DNA of 64,000 bases from Vibrio sp. ED004 (GCF_023206395.1 NZ_CP066149.1:3472001-3536000); one strand, 5' to 3'. Numbered from the stretch's first letter, positions 48,210 to 58,091 are shown. A program made the numbers and translations. Notes: generated by a model from the sequence alone, not told the origin.

Positions 48210-48614
48210 ATGGACAAGGCAGTCAAAGATCGTTTCGAAGAGTATCCAGTAAATGCTCGAATTCGGCTTGCAGAGTTACGAGAACTTATCTTCAAACTAT
48301 CATCCGATTTGCAGTTGGGCGAAGTCGAAGAGTCGTTGAAGTGGGGAGAACCCAGCTACAGCGTAAAGACAGGTAGCCCAGTTCGAATCGACTGGAAATT
48401 GAAATCACCGAATAACTATTATCTGTATTTTCACTGCCAAACCAAGTTGGTAGACACCTTTCGAGAGTTGCATGGTGATGTATTGCGGTTTCAAGGAGAT
48501 AGGGCAATTGAATTGCGCTTATCCGATCCGCTGCCAGAGCCCGAAATTAAACATTGCCTAGAACTTGCCTTAACTTATCACCAACGAAAACACCTACCGC
48601 TTCTGGGCTCGTGA
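48210..48614 (+). CDS. DUF1801-family protein
   Basis: About 134 residues: FEEYPVNARIRLAELRELIF, EESLKWGEPSYSVKTGSPVRIDWK, then YYLYFHCQTKLV. The block with KWGEPSY is the hallmark of DUF1801 (YdhG-like). It may bind small cofactors or nucleic acids. The function is not known. GGAGG lies just before the ATG. The frame is intact. Confidence 0.75.
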   Translation: MDKAVKDRFEEYPVNARIRLAELRELIFKLSSDLQLGEVEESLKWGEPSYSVKTGSPVRIDWKLKSPNNYYLYFHCQTKLVDTFRELHGDVLRFQGDRAIELRLSDPLPEPEIKHCLELALTYHQRKHLPLLGS

Positions 48615-48736
48615 TGTTTTATCACGAAGTATCTGCTTTATCTCACCAATCGAGAAAGTTGTTCGGCGTCTCGTTAAAGACTAATTGTTCAGCACTACGA
48701 GTGCCAAAAGATAATAAAGAATTTATGATGGACTCT

Positions 48737-48757
48737 TAACGCTTGGTATTTTCTGCT
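48737..48757. repeat. Possible attC remnant
   Basis: taacgcttggtattttctgc shares 16 of 17 bases with the internal motif of attC site 3 (taacgcttggcattttc), but no matching arms were found. It suggests that this part of the array was once cassette-derived. Confidence 0.35.
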
Positions 48758-48780
48758 TAAGTCTTCATGAGGATAGAAAC

Positions 48781-49134
48781 ATGGAACACGCTCCAATCAA
48801 AGATGAAATCACATTTGATGATTTCGCGAAAATCGACATTCGTGTGGGTTTAATCACCGAGGTTTCTGAAGTCGCTAAATCCGATAAGTTAATGAAGCTG
48901 ACAGTAGATTTTGGCGATCATCAACGTTCAATCTTGGCGGGTATAAAGCAAGAGCGAGAAAACCCGAAGGAAATTGAAGGCAAGCAAGCGTTGTTTGTCG
49001 TGAACTTGCCAGAAAGAAAGATGGCAGGTGAAGTGTCTCAAGGAATGTTGTTCGACATCGGCTACGAAGACAAACTGCAACCGTGCTTGGCTTGCCCTGA
49101 AAACGAAATGCCCAATGGTGCTAGAGCGGGTTAA
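48781..49134 (+). CDS. Small tRNA-binding (EMAP/CsaA-like) protein
   Basis: About 117 residues with the OB-fold tRNA-binding pattern: FDDFAKIDIRVGLITEVSEV, KLTVDFGDHQRSILAGI, VNLPERKMAGEVSQGML, and a terminal PNGARAG. It resembles CsaA/YgjH. It probably binds tRNA-like RNA. The frame is intact. Confidence 0.83.
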   Translation: MEHAPIKDEITFDDFAKIDIRVGLITEVSEVAKSDKLMKLTVDFGDHQRSILAGIKQERENPKEIEGKQALFVVNLPERKMAGEVSQGMLFDIGYEDKLQPCLACPENEMPNGARAG

Positions 49135-49243
49135 CGAACCAGAGCATTGAAGCGGAATATTCCATACGTACTTCTGTTTAAGATTGGGTGTCTATTGCTT
49201 GAGAGATATTTTATGTATTGGTTAAATAGGGAAATTAACTATC

Positions 49244-49702
49244 ATGTACTTAAGATTAGCTGAACCTTATGAGCTCGATATCGTTTATCTAATGGGCTTC
49301 GATGTATGGGGTGATGGCCTTTCTTTAGATGAATATTTATCTTGTTGTCGTAACAGTGGTAAATATTTCAGGGGAACATGGTATGTACTGGTCGAAAAGG
49401 AACAAGTTGTCTCTGCTCTCATTGTTTACAGCGGCACGTTCGGTCTTCAAGAAGGTAGTTTCGGTTTAGGTTCTGTGGCGACTCCTCCAACCCTAAGACG
49501 CAAAGGTTATGGTTCCAAGTTAGTTAACTTAGTAAAAGCTGAGTTATTCGCTCATCAAAATTGTGAGGTTTTATACCTGCATAGTGATATCGACCAACAG
49601 TTTTATAAACGACTTGGATTTGTCAGTGTTGAAGGTTCTGATTGTATGTATATTGCGAGTGATGACGCCGAGTTCAAAGGCTCAATGCCAGACTACTTCT
49701 AG
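49244..49702 (+). CDS. GNAT-family N-acetyltransferase
   Basis: About 152 residues. The first strand is MYLRLAEPYELDIVYLM; the central part reads LGSVATPPTLRRKGYGSKLV, a motif A variant (RRKGYGS); the C-terminal part is LHSDIDQQFYKRLGFVSV. It is a member of the GNAT series in this region. The substrate is unknown. Confidence 0.8.
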   Translation: MYLRLAEPYELDIVYLMGFDVWGDGLSLDEYLSCCRNSGKYFRGTWYVLVEKEQVVSALIVYSGTFGLQEGSFGLGSVATPPTLRRKGYGSKLVNLVKAELFAHQNCEVLYLHSDIDQQFYKRLGFVSVEGSDCMYIASDDAEFKGSMPDYF

Positions 49703-49787
49703 ATTCCATTATCAAACATGATATTTTAGTCACACACACCATAAAACGTTCTCTATTTTTATCATAATCATTCAAGGAAGAAGCATT

Positions 49788-50237
49788 GTGAAATTAGCTC
49801 AATTAAATATTGCTCTAGCGAAGTACGCTTTAGATGCACCAGAAATCAAAGACTTTGTCGACAATCTGGATAAGGTAAATGCTATAGCTGAAAGCAGTGA
49901 AGGCTTTGTTTGGCGTCTCAAAGACGAATCTGGTGATGCGACCAACATTAAAGCTTTTGATGATCCGAATATGATCGTCAATATGTCGGTTTGGGATTCT
50001 GTGGACTCTTTAAAGAACTTTATGTTTAGAACTCATCATCGTGACTTCATGCGAAGAAAAGGTGAGTGGTTTCATCGCTTAGCGGAAGACACCTATGTGC
50101 TTTGGTGGGTTGAAGATGCACACATTCCAAGTCTTGATGAAGCGATTGAGCGGTTAGAGCACCTAAGAGAAATGGGTGATTCGCCTTATGCGTTTACATT
50201 CAAAACCAATTTTACAGAGTCAGAAGCTCCTAGATGA
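49788..50237 (+). CDS. DUF3291-family protein
   Basis: About 149 residues. The pattern KLAQLNIALAKYALDAPE, EGFVWRLKDESGDATN, NMSVWDSVDSLKNFMFRTHH and YVLWWVEDAHIPS is the DUF3291 fold (antibiotic-monooxygenase-like). It has a GTG start at 49788. The function is not known. The frame is intact. Confidence 0.77.
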   Translation: MKLAQLNIALAKYALDAPEIKDFVDNLDKVNAIAESSEGFVWRLKDESGDATNIKAFDDPNMIVNMSVWDSVDSLKNFMFRTHHRDFMRRKGEWFHRLAEDTYVLWWVEDAHIPSLDEAIERLEHLREMGDSPYAFTFKTNFTESEAPR

Positions 50238-50311
50238 AGCACTTGCAATGTCTACACCTCGGTAATACGTTATAAAGCTAATGTATTGCCGCCAACAATT
50301 AAGGGAACGCA

Positions 50312-50743
50312 GTGAGCACTTTGCCAGATGAAAACCAGAAACGATTTATTGCTGTTTTAAGTAAGAAGATGGATTTGGGAAGAACGCTGAATGTACTAGG
50401 GCATTTGAGTGTTGGCTTGTCGAATCAATTGAATGAGGTGAAACCTGTTACGTTGACTATCAAGATATGGATGACGGCACTCACCCTAATTTGTCTCATT
50501 ATCCTTTCATTGTTTTGAAAGCCGACAATTCGAACAAGCTTCGAAAAGTACGTGAAGAGGCCATTAGCCGCGGTATCAAATTCACTGATTTCACGAGCAC
50601 GATGATCGAAGGTGGTTCTGTCGAGCAACAACAGAGAACCGAAAGAAACCAAAGAGGCGGATCTAGAATATTTAGGTGTATGCCTATTTGGTGACACTGA
50701 AACCCTCCGCGAATTTACCAAGAAGTTTAGCCTTTATAAGTAA
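50312..50743 (+). CDS. DUF2000-family protein (two indels)
   Basis: About 143 residues. A GTG start follows AAGGGA. NQKRFIAVLSKKMDLGRTLN, LSVGLSNQL, FIVLKADNSNKLRKV, FTDFTSTMIEGGSV and a C-terminal EADLEYLGVCLFGD are the DUF2000 layout (PTH2-like fold). A G must be added near 50437, and a G removed near 50642. The function is unknown. Confidence 0.7.
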
Positions 50744-50788
50744 ATTTTGGTTCACACCGTCAAACGTTTATCCCGGATTAGTAAAAAC

Positions 50789-51205
50789 ATGGAATACAAA
50801 CTCGATATTGAGCCATCAGACAAGGACATCAACGAAGTCCGAAGTGGTTTAATTAAGCACAACACGCCATTTCTGGAAGGTATACCCAAATCTCAAGTGG
50901 GTTACTATGCCTTGGAAGGTGATAATAAAGTCGGTGGCATTATCGCTGATCTTTGGGGAAATTGGTTGTTGATTAAGTTTCTTTGGGTAGACGACTCGAT
51001 GAGAGGGAAACAAGTGGGAGGAAAGCTTCTACAACTCATTGAAGAGTACGCGCAAACCCAAGGCTGTACATCGTCACTTGTCGACACTTTAAGCTTTCAA
51101 GCCAAGCCTTTCTATGAAAAACATGGCTATGAATGCCAAATGGTGTTGGAGAATTACCCAGTAGACTCATCACTGTCGTTTCTTACTAAGACGCTCAACG
51201 GGTAG
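50789..51205 (+). CDS. GNAT-family N-acetyltransferase
   Basis: About 138 residues from ATG 50789 (MEYKLDIEPSDKDINEVR). Motif A is MRGKQVGGKLL in the WVDDSMRG context, and the C-terminal helix and strand read PFYEKHGYECQMVL. The substrate is unknown. The frame is intact. Confidence 0.82.
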   Translation: MEYKLDIEPSDKDINEVRSGLIKHNTPFLEGIPKSQVGYYALEGDNKVGGIIADLWGNWLLIKFLWVDDSMRGKQVGGKLLQLIEEYAQTQGCTSSLVDTLSFQAKPFYEKHGYECQMVLENYPVDSSLSFLTKTLNG

Positions 51206-51298
51206 CTTACTTACCAATTTGCTCAGTAACAGGTTAAAGAGTAAGTCGCGCGTTATTAATTACTGCTAATAAATATTGCTCGAAACAAGGAGAGTGGA

Positions 51299-51733
51299 GT
51301 GGTTAAGATTCGAGAGATGCACATCGAAGACTATGAGTCTGTCATCAACCTATGGTGTCAAACTGAAGGTATGAGCATTCGCGATGCTGATTCAAAAGAG
51401 AGCATTGCAAGCTATCTAGAACGTAACGCGGGGTTGAGTTTTGTCGCGGAATCTAATGAAACGATTGTTGGTGCTGTATTAGTGGGTACTGATGGTCGTA
51501 GAGGCTATCTACAACACCTCGCTGTGGATACCAATTTCAGAGGGCAGAAACTTGGCTGTCAGCTCGTATCGGAAGCGGTTAATGCGCTTACTGGGCTAGG
51601 TATCCCCAAAACACACTTGTTCGTATATAACGACAATATTAATGCGCAACAATTCTATGAAAAGTTGGGATGGTTTCCCAGAGATGAAGTTCGCATGTAT
51701 TCCTACAATAGCTCGAGTAACAATAACGTTTAA
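51299..51733 (+). CDS. GNAT-family N-acetyltransferase, YpeA-like
   Basis: About 144 residues. The N-terminus VKIREMHIEDYESVINLW follows AAGGAGAG. AVLVGTDGRRGYLQHLAVD, FRGQKLGCQLV (motif A) and FYEKLGWFPRDEV are present. The GXGGRRGYL... pattern fits the YpeA/RimI-like group. The frame is intact. A GTG start is used. Confidence 0.84.
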   Translation: MVKIREMHIEDYESVINLWCQTEGMSIRDADSKESIASYLERNAGLSFVAESNETIVGAVLVGTDGRRGYLQHLAVDTNFRGQKLGCQLVSEAVNALTGLGIPKTHLFVYNDNINAQQFYEKLGWFPRDEVRMYSYNSSSNNNV

Positions 51734-51793
51734 TTAATTGGTGTCGCTAAGTGCTGGTGGCACTTCACATTGTATGTATTTAAGGATTTAGTT

Positions 51794-52129
51794 TTGCCTC
51801 ATTGTATTATCGAACATTCCTCTACGATCAAACCGGATCAGCTGAACAACAAAGTATTTTTAGGAGCATTGAACTCCGGCTTATTTGAGGCTGACGGACG
51901 AGACATTAAAGTTCGAAGTGTTGCTTATGAGCACTACCAAACAGGTACAACCAAAGAAGATTTTATTCACGTTACACTGCGTATATTGTCCGGTCGTAGC
52001 GATGCAAATAAAGCCACTTTATCAAACACAGTCATGACGCAGTTAGAGTCTTTGTCATTGGTGGATGCCTCCATTACGATAGAAGTGGTCGATATGGATC
52101 GAAGCAGCTACAGCAAGGTTATTGTATAG
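51794..52129 (+). CDS. 5-carboxymethyl-2-hydroxymuconate isomerase-like (tautomerase) protein
   Basis: About 111 residues. A TTG start puts Pro immediately after Met (PHCIIEHSS), the catalytic proline of the CHMI group of tautomerases, with AAGGAT in front. DIKVRSVAYEHYQTGTTKEDFIHVTLRILSGR is also a CHMI-type pattern. It likely isomerizes a small enol or hydroxymuconate-type compound. The frame is intact. Confidence 0.75.
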   Translation: MPHCIIEHSSTIKPDQLNNKVFLGALNSGLFEADGRDIKVRSVAYEHYQTGTTKEDFIHVTLRILSGRSDANKATLSNTVMTQLESLSLVDASITIEVVDMDRSSYSKVIV

Positions 52130-52190
52130 CTCTGATAATCGCTTGGACTCACTGGGCATTGTACTCACACTAAAATTTAGCCATAGGAGC

Positions 52191-52553
52191 ATGGGAATGC
52201 TGTTTGACCGAAAATCTGAGCCTTCAGTTGATGGCGCTGAATTATGCTCTGAGCTGATCGATTTCTTAACCGAAATTGCGAGTGAATTTGAAAGTAAACT
52301 TGTTCCGGATTTGTCGTACATCGATGAAATGGCACATGTCGTTAACGGCATTAATATCAAAAACGTGGTCCATGTGAGCGAGAATCAATATCGACTTGAG
52401 TATTCATTTGATTGGGAGCTTTTTCTAGGTTGTTCAGATAGGAATGAAACCGATGTGGAAAATGGGCGTGTGCTGTTTACACTGGAAGACAATAACGTCC
52501 TCAAGTTTAATTTTCCTGACAATAGCTCTCGCGATACACGTGATGAGTTTTAA
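52191..52553 (+). CDS. Hypothetical acidic protein
   Basis: About 120 residues from ATG 52191 or 52197, after AGGAG. It is acidic, with KSEPSVDGAELCSELIDFL, a YRLEYSFDWELFLG segment and FTLEDNNVLKFNF near the end. I recognise no family. Confidence 0.45.
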   Translation: MGMLFDRKSEPSVDGAELCSELIDFLTEIASEFESKLVPDLSYIDEMAHVVNGINIKNVVHVSENQYRLEYSFDWELFLGCSDRNETDVENGRVLFTLEDNNVLKFNFPDNSSRDTRDEF

Positions 52554-52725
52554 TCTCGCCAGTTAGATGTTGGCTTATCAATCAATTCAAAATTTCGAAT
52601 AGACCATTTACGCATGGCACTTTTCTATCGAAGCATGGTCATATGCTTCGAACTATCCATTCAGAATACTGCTCTCGTTGCTATGGCTAGCGCAGAATCA
52701 ATTACCGCATTATAAAAACGAATAA

Positions 52726-53089
52726 ATGAAAAATATGAAATCAATATTATTAACATCAGCTTTAATGGTGTTGGTCGGCTGTTCCGATCAAGTGACGAAT
52801 GAATATTCAACTTATGCAGAAGCGAAAAGCGACAACCTGTTTGATAGAGCGTGGTTGCCAGATATTCTTCCAGAATCGACAACGAGTATCGAGGTTACCA
52901 ATGACCTGGATAACAACAGTTTCGAATGGCCAATTCGTTCTAGGGAGTGCCGCGATAGATGGTTTTCTTACTATGGTCGAACCAACGCAGAGTGAAGACC
53001 AGTATCGTTATGTCGAAGGAAGCAACGAATGGACTTTCACGCTAACCGATAAAGGACATGTGACGTACACTTTGAGCACTCAAGAGTAG
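52726..53089 (+). CDS. Small lipoprotein, YbbD-like (frameshift)
   Basis: Signal peptide with lipobox: MKSILLTSALMVLVGC, Cys at the +1 position, so it should be lipidated and periplasmic. The body reads EYSTYAEAKSDNLFDRAWLPDILPES. The frame changes near 52918. Then GSAAIDGFLTMV and YRYVEGSNEWTFTLTDKG follow. It has about 120 residues and resembles the YbbD-like lipoproteins. The function is unknown. Confidence 0.6.
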
Positions 53090-53145
53090 GTTACTAATCG
53101 CATTTGTTGGAATTAATTTTTGGTAACGTAAGTTGGGAGAAGATC

Positions 53146-53510
53146 TTGAACCCGATAGCAATCCTGATCCATGTCCCTAGCGTTGAGCAAGGGTTATGTT
53201 GGTACAAAAAGGCTTTTCCAGATGCTGTTGCCATTTATCATCCAGACTCCGACTTTACGGTTCTAGACATAAATGGTTTCTCGATTGAAATTGTACAGGC
53301 AGATAAGAAAGTCGGGTTTGGCAAAAGGGAACGGTGCTGTATTGGTCAGTAGATAACTTTGATAAAGCGCTTATGCGTTTTCAATCCATTGGAGCGAAAT
53401 TATATCGAGGGCCAATGGAGATCGAAGACGGACTCATTATGTGCCAAGTAGAAGACCCTTTTGGTAACTTAATTGGATTACGGGGTATTAGCGCTAACAC
53501 CGTTTCTTAA
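53146..53510 (+). CDS. VOC-fold (glyoxalase-like) protein (one frameshift)
   Basis: About 121 residues. A TTG start follows GGGAGAAG. PIAILIHVPSVEQGLCWYKKAFPD, FTVLDINGFSIEIV, then VLYWSVDNFDKALMRFQSIGA and VEDPFGNLIGLRG give the paired VOC layout. One A added to the run at 53325 restores the frame. The ligand is unknown. Confidence 0.77.
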
Positions 53511-53546
53511 TCATGGACAATCAGATAGATAAAAAAAGGAATAATA

Positions 53547-54024
53547 ATGATAACTATCGAAAGGCTTAACGACTCTCATGTAGCGTCAGTTCGCGATATT
53601 CAGTTGGCGGATGACCAAGTGAAATTTGCGGGAACAGCCGCCGAGTTTTTGCTAGATGGCAGCGACACGACACATTTACATGTCATCAAGTCTGATAATA
53701 ACGTTGTTGGTTTCTTTAAACTCGATATCGCTTACTCTACTCACTATGAATTCTGTCCAGAGGGAAGCCTTGGGTTGAGAGCATTTGTCCTTGATAAAAA
53801 CCAACAAGGTAAGGGGCTCGGCACTGGAACAGTAAGAGCTCTGTTTCCGTATCTTAAAGCAAATTACGCAAAGTATGACTGGGTTTACTTAACGGTCAAT
53901 TGCAAGAATCCCGCAGCATTTGACTGCTATAAAAAAAGGTGGCTTTGAAGATACGAATGCTCAGTATTTGGGTGGGGCTGCTGGTCCACAATCCATAATG
54001 CGTGGTGCAATTAAAGAGAGCTAA
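53547..54024 (+). CDS. GNAT-family N-acetyltransferase (one frameshift)
   Basis: About 158 residues. ITIERLNDSHVASVRDIQL starts it; LRAFVLDKNQQGKGLGTGTV is motif A (QQGKGLG); NCKNPAAFDCYKK is followed by GGFEDTNAQYLGGAAGPQ. One A removed from the seven-A run at 53935 joins the frames. The substrate is unknown. Confidence 0.82.
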
Positions 54025-54062
54025 CTAAAGCGGAATAACATAGAGAATTAGAAGGAAAATCG

Positions 54063-54407
54063 ATGAAAGTTCAATACCTTGAGATTGTAACCCCTGATGT
54101 AGATACCGTTTGCGCTACATATTTTCAAATCTATAACGTCAAGTTCAGTGATGCCGATATGAACCTTGGAGGCGCTCGCACTGCCAAATTGTCTAACGGT
54201 GGAGTTATTGGTATCAGAGGGCCACTTCGTGAAACCGAAGAGCCTGTTGTACGTCATTACACGTTAGTTGAAGATATTCAATCAGCGGTGAATGCAGCAG
54301 AAAAGCTCGGAGCTGTTGTTGCAGTACCTCCAATGGAGTTACCACGTCACGGGATGTGTGCGATTGTCATTCAAAGTGGCGTTGAACTTGGTTCTTGGCA
54401 ACTGTAA
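54063..54407 (+). CDS. VOC-fold protein
   Basis: About 114 residues: MKVQYLEIVTPDVDTVCATYFQIY, a GPLRETEEPVVRHYTLVEDIQSAVNAAEKLGA block, and a C-terminal SGVELGSWQL. It is a typical small VOC protein. The ligand is unknown. The frame is intact. Confidence 0.72.
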   Translation: MKVQYLEIVTPDVDTVCATYFQIYNVKFSDADMNLGGARTAKLSNGGVIGIRGPLRETEEPVVRHYTLVEDIQSAVNAAEKLGAVVAVPPMELPRHGMCAIVIQSGVELGSWQL

Positions 54408-54465
54408 ATGGAAGGGTGTGTAAGCTTTAACCTTAATCCTATTAATACGTATTTGTAGGAACTAC

Positions 54466-54895
54466 ATGGAAGTCAGAAAATATCAACCCAAGTATTTAGC
54501 TGCTTTACGGGTACTCTATCTAGAATCAAGACAGAACACCTTTCATTGGGTAGATGCTAACGATTTTAAATTGTCTGATTTTGACCAAGATACAGAGGGT
54601 GAGCAAATGTGGATGGCTGTTTCTGGCGAAAAGGTTTTAGGTTTTGTTTCCGTTTGGGAACCTGAGAGCTTCATCCATCACCTCTATGTTTGCCCTCAAG
54701 CGCTACGGTTCTGGTGCGGGCTCTGCTTTACTCAATACCCGCAAGCAACGTTACTCAGTTCTGAAACTGAAGTGTTTAACTTCAAATGAAAACGCCATTG
54801 GCTTTTATCACTCGCAAGGTTTTGTAATCTCGTCCACTAAGGGAGAGGGTTTAGAGCGTTATCACTTAATGACGTACCAACCTCAGATATCGTAA
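54466..54895 (+). CDS. GNAT-family N-acetyltransferase (one frameshift)
   Basis: About 143 residues. It starts MEVRKYQPKYLAALRVLYL. The strand VSVWEPESFIHHLYV leads into motif A in the other frame (RYGSGAGSALLN), then NENAIGFYHSQGFV. The frames switch at about 54705. The substrate is unknown. Confidence 0.77.
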
Positions 54896-54930
54896 CCAAA
54901 GTAATCAAGTCGGAAGTTTAAAGAGCGAAT

Positions 54931-55339
54931 ATGGAAATTAGAAAGATTTCAGCGACAGAGGTGCTTCCGGTTAGGCACCAGGTTTTATGGCCTGATAAAC
55001 CAATGTCGTTTTGTATGGTGCCAGGTGATGAACATGCCACGCATTATGGTGCGTTTGTCGGTGAGCAATTAGTTTGTGTTGCATCCGTTTATGTCCAAAG
55101 CAAGGAAGCAAGGCTGCGTAAAGTTCGCTACATTGCCCGAATTTCAAGGGCAGGGTGTGGGATCTAAAGTGATCGCACATGCCATCAAAGACCTGCAAGC
55201 GTTCAATGTAAGTTACTTTTGGTGTGACGCTCGAGCCTCTGCTTTAGGTTTTTATCAAAGGTTCGGGATGGCAGTTGAGGGAAGTGAATTCGAAAAATCG
55301 GGTGTCTCTTATTACAAAATGGCTGTCCATTGGGGTTAA
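54931..55339 (+). CDS. GNAT-family N-acetyltransferase (one frameshift)
   Basis: About 137 residues. MEIRKISATEVLPVRHQVL and HYGAFVGEQLVCVASV come first. After a shift near 55124 the motif A FATLPEFQGQGVGSKVIAHA and RASALGFYQRFGM follow. The substrate is unknown. Confidence 0.8.
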
Positions 55340-55407
55340 TGACTCTCGCTGATTGCGCTAACCGTTTACCTATCTAAACTCATCAACTCAACTTAAGGAA
55401 GACCATC

Positions 55408-55986
55408 GTGGAAGACATTAAAGGCATTCTTCAATTCATGGCTGAAATCGAAAAGCTAAAGGATGTTCATCGACAAACAAAACCGGTTGGATTGGATCGA
55501 TATGAGAATTCGGCTGAGCACAGTTGGCACGTCTGTTTAAGCGCGCTTATGTTGAAAGACTATGCCAACGAAGATATTGATATTACGCGAGTGATGAAGA
55601 TGCTTCTGATTCATGACCTAGGAGAAATCGACGCAGGCGACACGATCATCTACGCTAGTGAGACCGAAGAAAACAAACTCAAAGAGAGGAACTGTGTCGA
55701 GCGCCTACTTAAGTCATTACCTAGCACTTTAAGAACCGAGTATTTAGAACTATGGCTTGAATTCGAAGCGGAGAGTCACCGGAAGCGAGATTTGGTAAAA
55801 GCGATTGATAGAGTGCCCCCTTTACTTCATAACATTCATGGTGGTGGTCATAGCTGGAAGAAGCACAACATATCCAAAGATAAGGTAATGACTTTTAACA
55901 GTGAGCGCATTTCTAAGGGCAGTAAGGCGCTATGGAGTGAACTCGAGGTGCAGCTCGAAATGGCAGCAGAAAACAAGGGTTACTGA
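55408..55986 (+). CDS. HD-domain hydrolase, YfbR/HDDC2-like
   Basis: A 192-residue protein with a GTG start at 55408 after AAGGAAG. H in NSAEHSWHVCL, HD in LIHDLGEIDAGDT, and a late VKAIDRVPPLLHN fit the family of nucleotide 5'-phosphatases. It is a diverged relative of the HD gene at 47046 and keeps the frame intact. Confidence 0.85.
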   Translation: MEDIKGILQFMAEIEKLKDVHRQTKPVGLDRYENSAEHSWHVCLSALMLKDYANEDIDITRVMKMLLIHDLGEIDAGDTIIYASETEENKLKERNCVERLLKSLPSTLRTEYLELWLEFEAESHRKRDLVKAIDRVPPLLHNIHGGGHSWKKHNISKDKVMTFNSERISKGSKALWSELEVQLEMAAENKGY

Positions 55987-56148
55987 AGTAGGTTCGAATG
56001 TACCTTGGGCTACAAGTGTCTCTTACTGACTTAATCAAATTATCGCCGCTCGCTTTCTAGAATGTGACATTCTGTTCAAAATATCGCGATACTGTTTATT
56101 TATACAGCTGTGGTGTGTATTCTCTATTTCCGACATAAGGGTAGATAA

Positions 56149-56563
56149 ATGACCATTAAATTCGAAGAAAAAGTCCCTAGCCCAAGCGAGTTTTGTGAGA
56201 TGCGAGTTAAAGCCAAGCTTTCACCTAAATCACTTAAAGCCGCCAAGATTGCGTTGCCTAATAGCTTGTATGGCGTTTCCATTCGAGATGGTAATAAGCT
56301 CATCGCAATGGGACGTGTTGTCGGTGATGGTGCATGTAACTTCGAGATTGTCGATGTAGCAGTAGACCCTGTATATCAAGGGCAGGGCTTAGGCAGAAAA
56401 GTAATGGAATACATCGATCGTTACCTTTTCTTCTGTTGCGCTAGAAGGTTCGTATGTTTCAATGATTGCAGACGAGCCAGCGTTTTACGAGAAGTTGGGT
56501 TATAAGCTTGTCTCACCGGCTTGCCAAGGAATGACAAAGAAGTTCCAAGCCAATATTGCGTAA
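56149..56563 (+). CDS. GNAT-family N-acetyltransferase (one frameshift)
   Basis: About 137 residues. KFEEKVPSPSEFCEMRVKA, MGRVVGDGACNFEIVDVAVDP and motif A QGQGLGRKVMEYI are clear. One T removed from the four-T run near 56427 joins it to SSVALEGSYVSMIADEPAFYEKLGY. It resembles the YitI/aminoglycoside-like small GNAT group. Confidence 0.82.
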
Positions 56564-56585
56564 ATTAATAAGCGAGTAATAACGT

Positions 56586-56985
56586 ATGAGTATCAAAGTT
56601 CAGTGGAATCGTGAGTGTCAGTTTAAAGTCACAACAGAAGGTGGGTTCAGCTTTGATATCGATGCCACTAGCAATACCGCTCCGTGTCCAACTGAAGTGT
56701 TACTGTCAGCGCTTGGCGGGTGCAGTGCGACAGATGTCGTTTTACTGTTGCAGGAAAAAGGATTCGAAGTCGAGGCTTTAGAAAACTCGGTGACACATAC
56801 ATTAACCGACGACGAAACCTCGTTTATACAAAACGGCGAATTTGCATTTTACTGTGAAGGCGAAGGGTGTGTCAGAAAGCGATGTCCTTTCAGCCGCTCA
56901 AGAAGCCGTTGCCAAGCATTGTCATGTTTGTTTGATGCTTCAACCTACAATCGAGATCACTTGTTCTGTTGAAGTTGCAGCTTAA
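56586..56985 (+). CDS. OsmC-family peroxiredoxin-like protein (one frameshift)
   Basis: About 132 residues. The two thiol sites of the OsmC group are visible: PTEVLLSALGGCSATDVV with the first Cys, and VAKHCHVCLM with the second. The shift near 56818 is corrected by removing one A. It should reduce organic hydroperoxides. Its position in a run of small stress-type genes fits. Confidence 0.83.
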
Positions 56986-57180
56986 CGCTGACTCACCTAG
57001 GCTCATCAATTCGATTAACCGTAACAGTAATAGATTCATGACACATGGTATTATTACCCTGTGTCTGCTCCTTCAATTTAACCTTCTGATAAAAATTCCT
57101 TTTCAAATAATAAGTTAGAGTCTCCTACGATTACTTGTTACCATGCGATCAACTTTATAGATGTTAGTTGGCACATATAA

Positions 57181-57438
57181 ATGATTGATAATAAATACAT
57201 TAAGCACCCATACCATTGTGAAACCTGTCATTCATTGACTCCGCACGTGCCTGCCAGTCGTTTAGATTCTGAAACAAAAGCGGAAGCTGAATCAGAAGCC
57301 AGGCAGTGGAAGATAGGAATCTTGATAGAATATTTGATGACGCTGTTTTTTAAAGATGACAAGCACGCTTCAAGTTTCTTTATTGATCAGGAAGCACAAT
57401 ACCAATGCGAGAAGTGCGGCACTAAGTCGTGGCATTGA
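57181..57438 (+). CDS. Small zinc-ribbon protein, unknown function
   Basis: About 85 residues with two CxxC pairs: CETC near the start and CEKC near the end. The central part is acidic, then hydrophobic (IGILIEYLMTLFF). It might bind a metal and sit near a membrane. No family is recognised. 56986-57180 before it shows no gene. Confidence 0.5.
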   Translation: MIDNKYIKHPYHCETCHSLTPHVPASRLDSETKAEAESEARQWKIGILIEYLMTLFFKDDKHASSFFIDQEAQYQCEKCGTKSWH

Positions 57439-57555
57439 TAAGTATTAAGCTTGTCTTATCACAGAGCGTTTTTTTGAGATTTAAACCTGTTAGTAATCAG
57501 ATTCTTAGATTACAGTAACCTGACTATGTGAGTGTTCAGGCGTTTAGAGGTTGAA

Positions 57556-58002
57556 ATGGAATATGTAGAACTTGAGCCACGCGAAATCCCAATGGCATTG
57601 TTACTTGAAGCTGATCCATCAGAAGACAGTATTGAGTCATACCTAGATGAGTCATGGTGTTACGCTGCCAAGCAAGACAATCAAATTCTTGGTGTCTGCG
57701 TTGTTAAACTCATTGGTGAAAATGTCGCGGAAATTTTCAACGTGTCAGTCAGCCCTGCTCATCAACAACAAGGTATTGGCTCAAAGGTGTTGGCCTTCGC
57801 ATTGAAGCAGCTCGCTCGACATGACGTTAAGCGCGTTGAATTAGGGACGGGTACCTTTGGTTATCAGCTTACTTACTATCAACGAGCAGGCTTTCGAGTC
57901 GATTCAGTCATCATGAATCATTTCATCGATCATTATCCAGAACCGATCTTCGAAAATGGCATTCAACATCAAGATATGTTGAGGCTCTATATCGAACTCT
58001 AA
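57556..58002 (+). CDS. GNAT-family N-acetyltransferase
   Basis: About 148 residues from ATG 57556. DESWCYAAKQDNQILGVCVVKL, EIFNVSVSPAHQQQGIGSKVL (motif A) and YQRAGFRVDSVIMNHF are present. The frame is intact. The substrate is unknown. Confidence 0.83.
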   Translation: MEYVELEPREIPMALLLEADPSEDSIESYLDESWCYAAKQDNQILGVCVVKLIGENVAEIFNVSVSPAHQQQGIGSKVLAFALKQLARHDVKRVELGTGTFGYQLTYYQRAGFRVDSVIMNHFIDHYPEPIFENGIQHQDMLRLYIEL

Positions 58003-58091
58003 GAACGTCTACACATAAGTTCTAGCATTAAAAATGACGAGTCTGAAAAGATTAAAATAGCGGTTCCTTATTGTTATGGAGGACAAAGGAA

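Noticed and set aside
49135..49243. attC site before the GNAT at 49244
   Set aside because: No paired core or arms were found, only AT-rich sequence.
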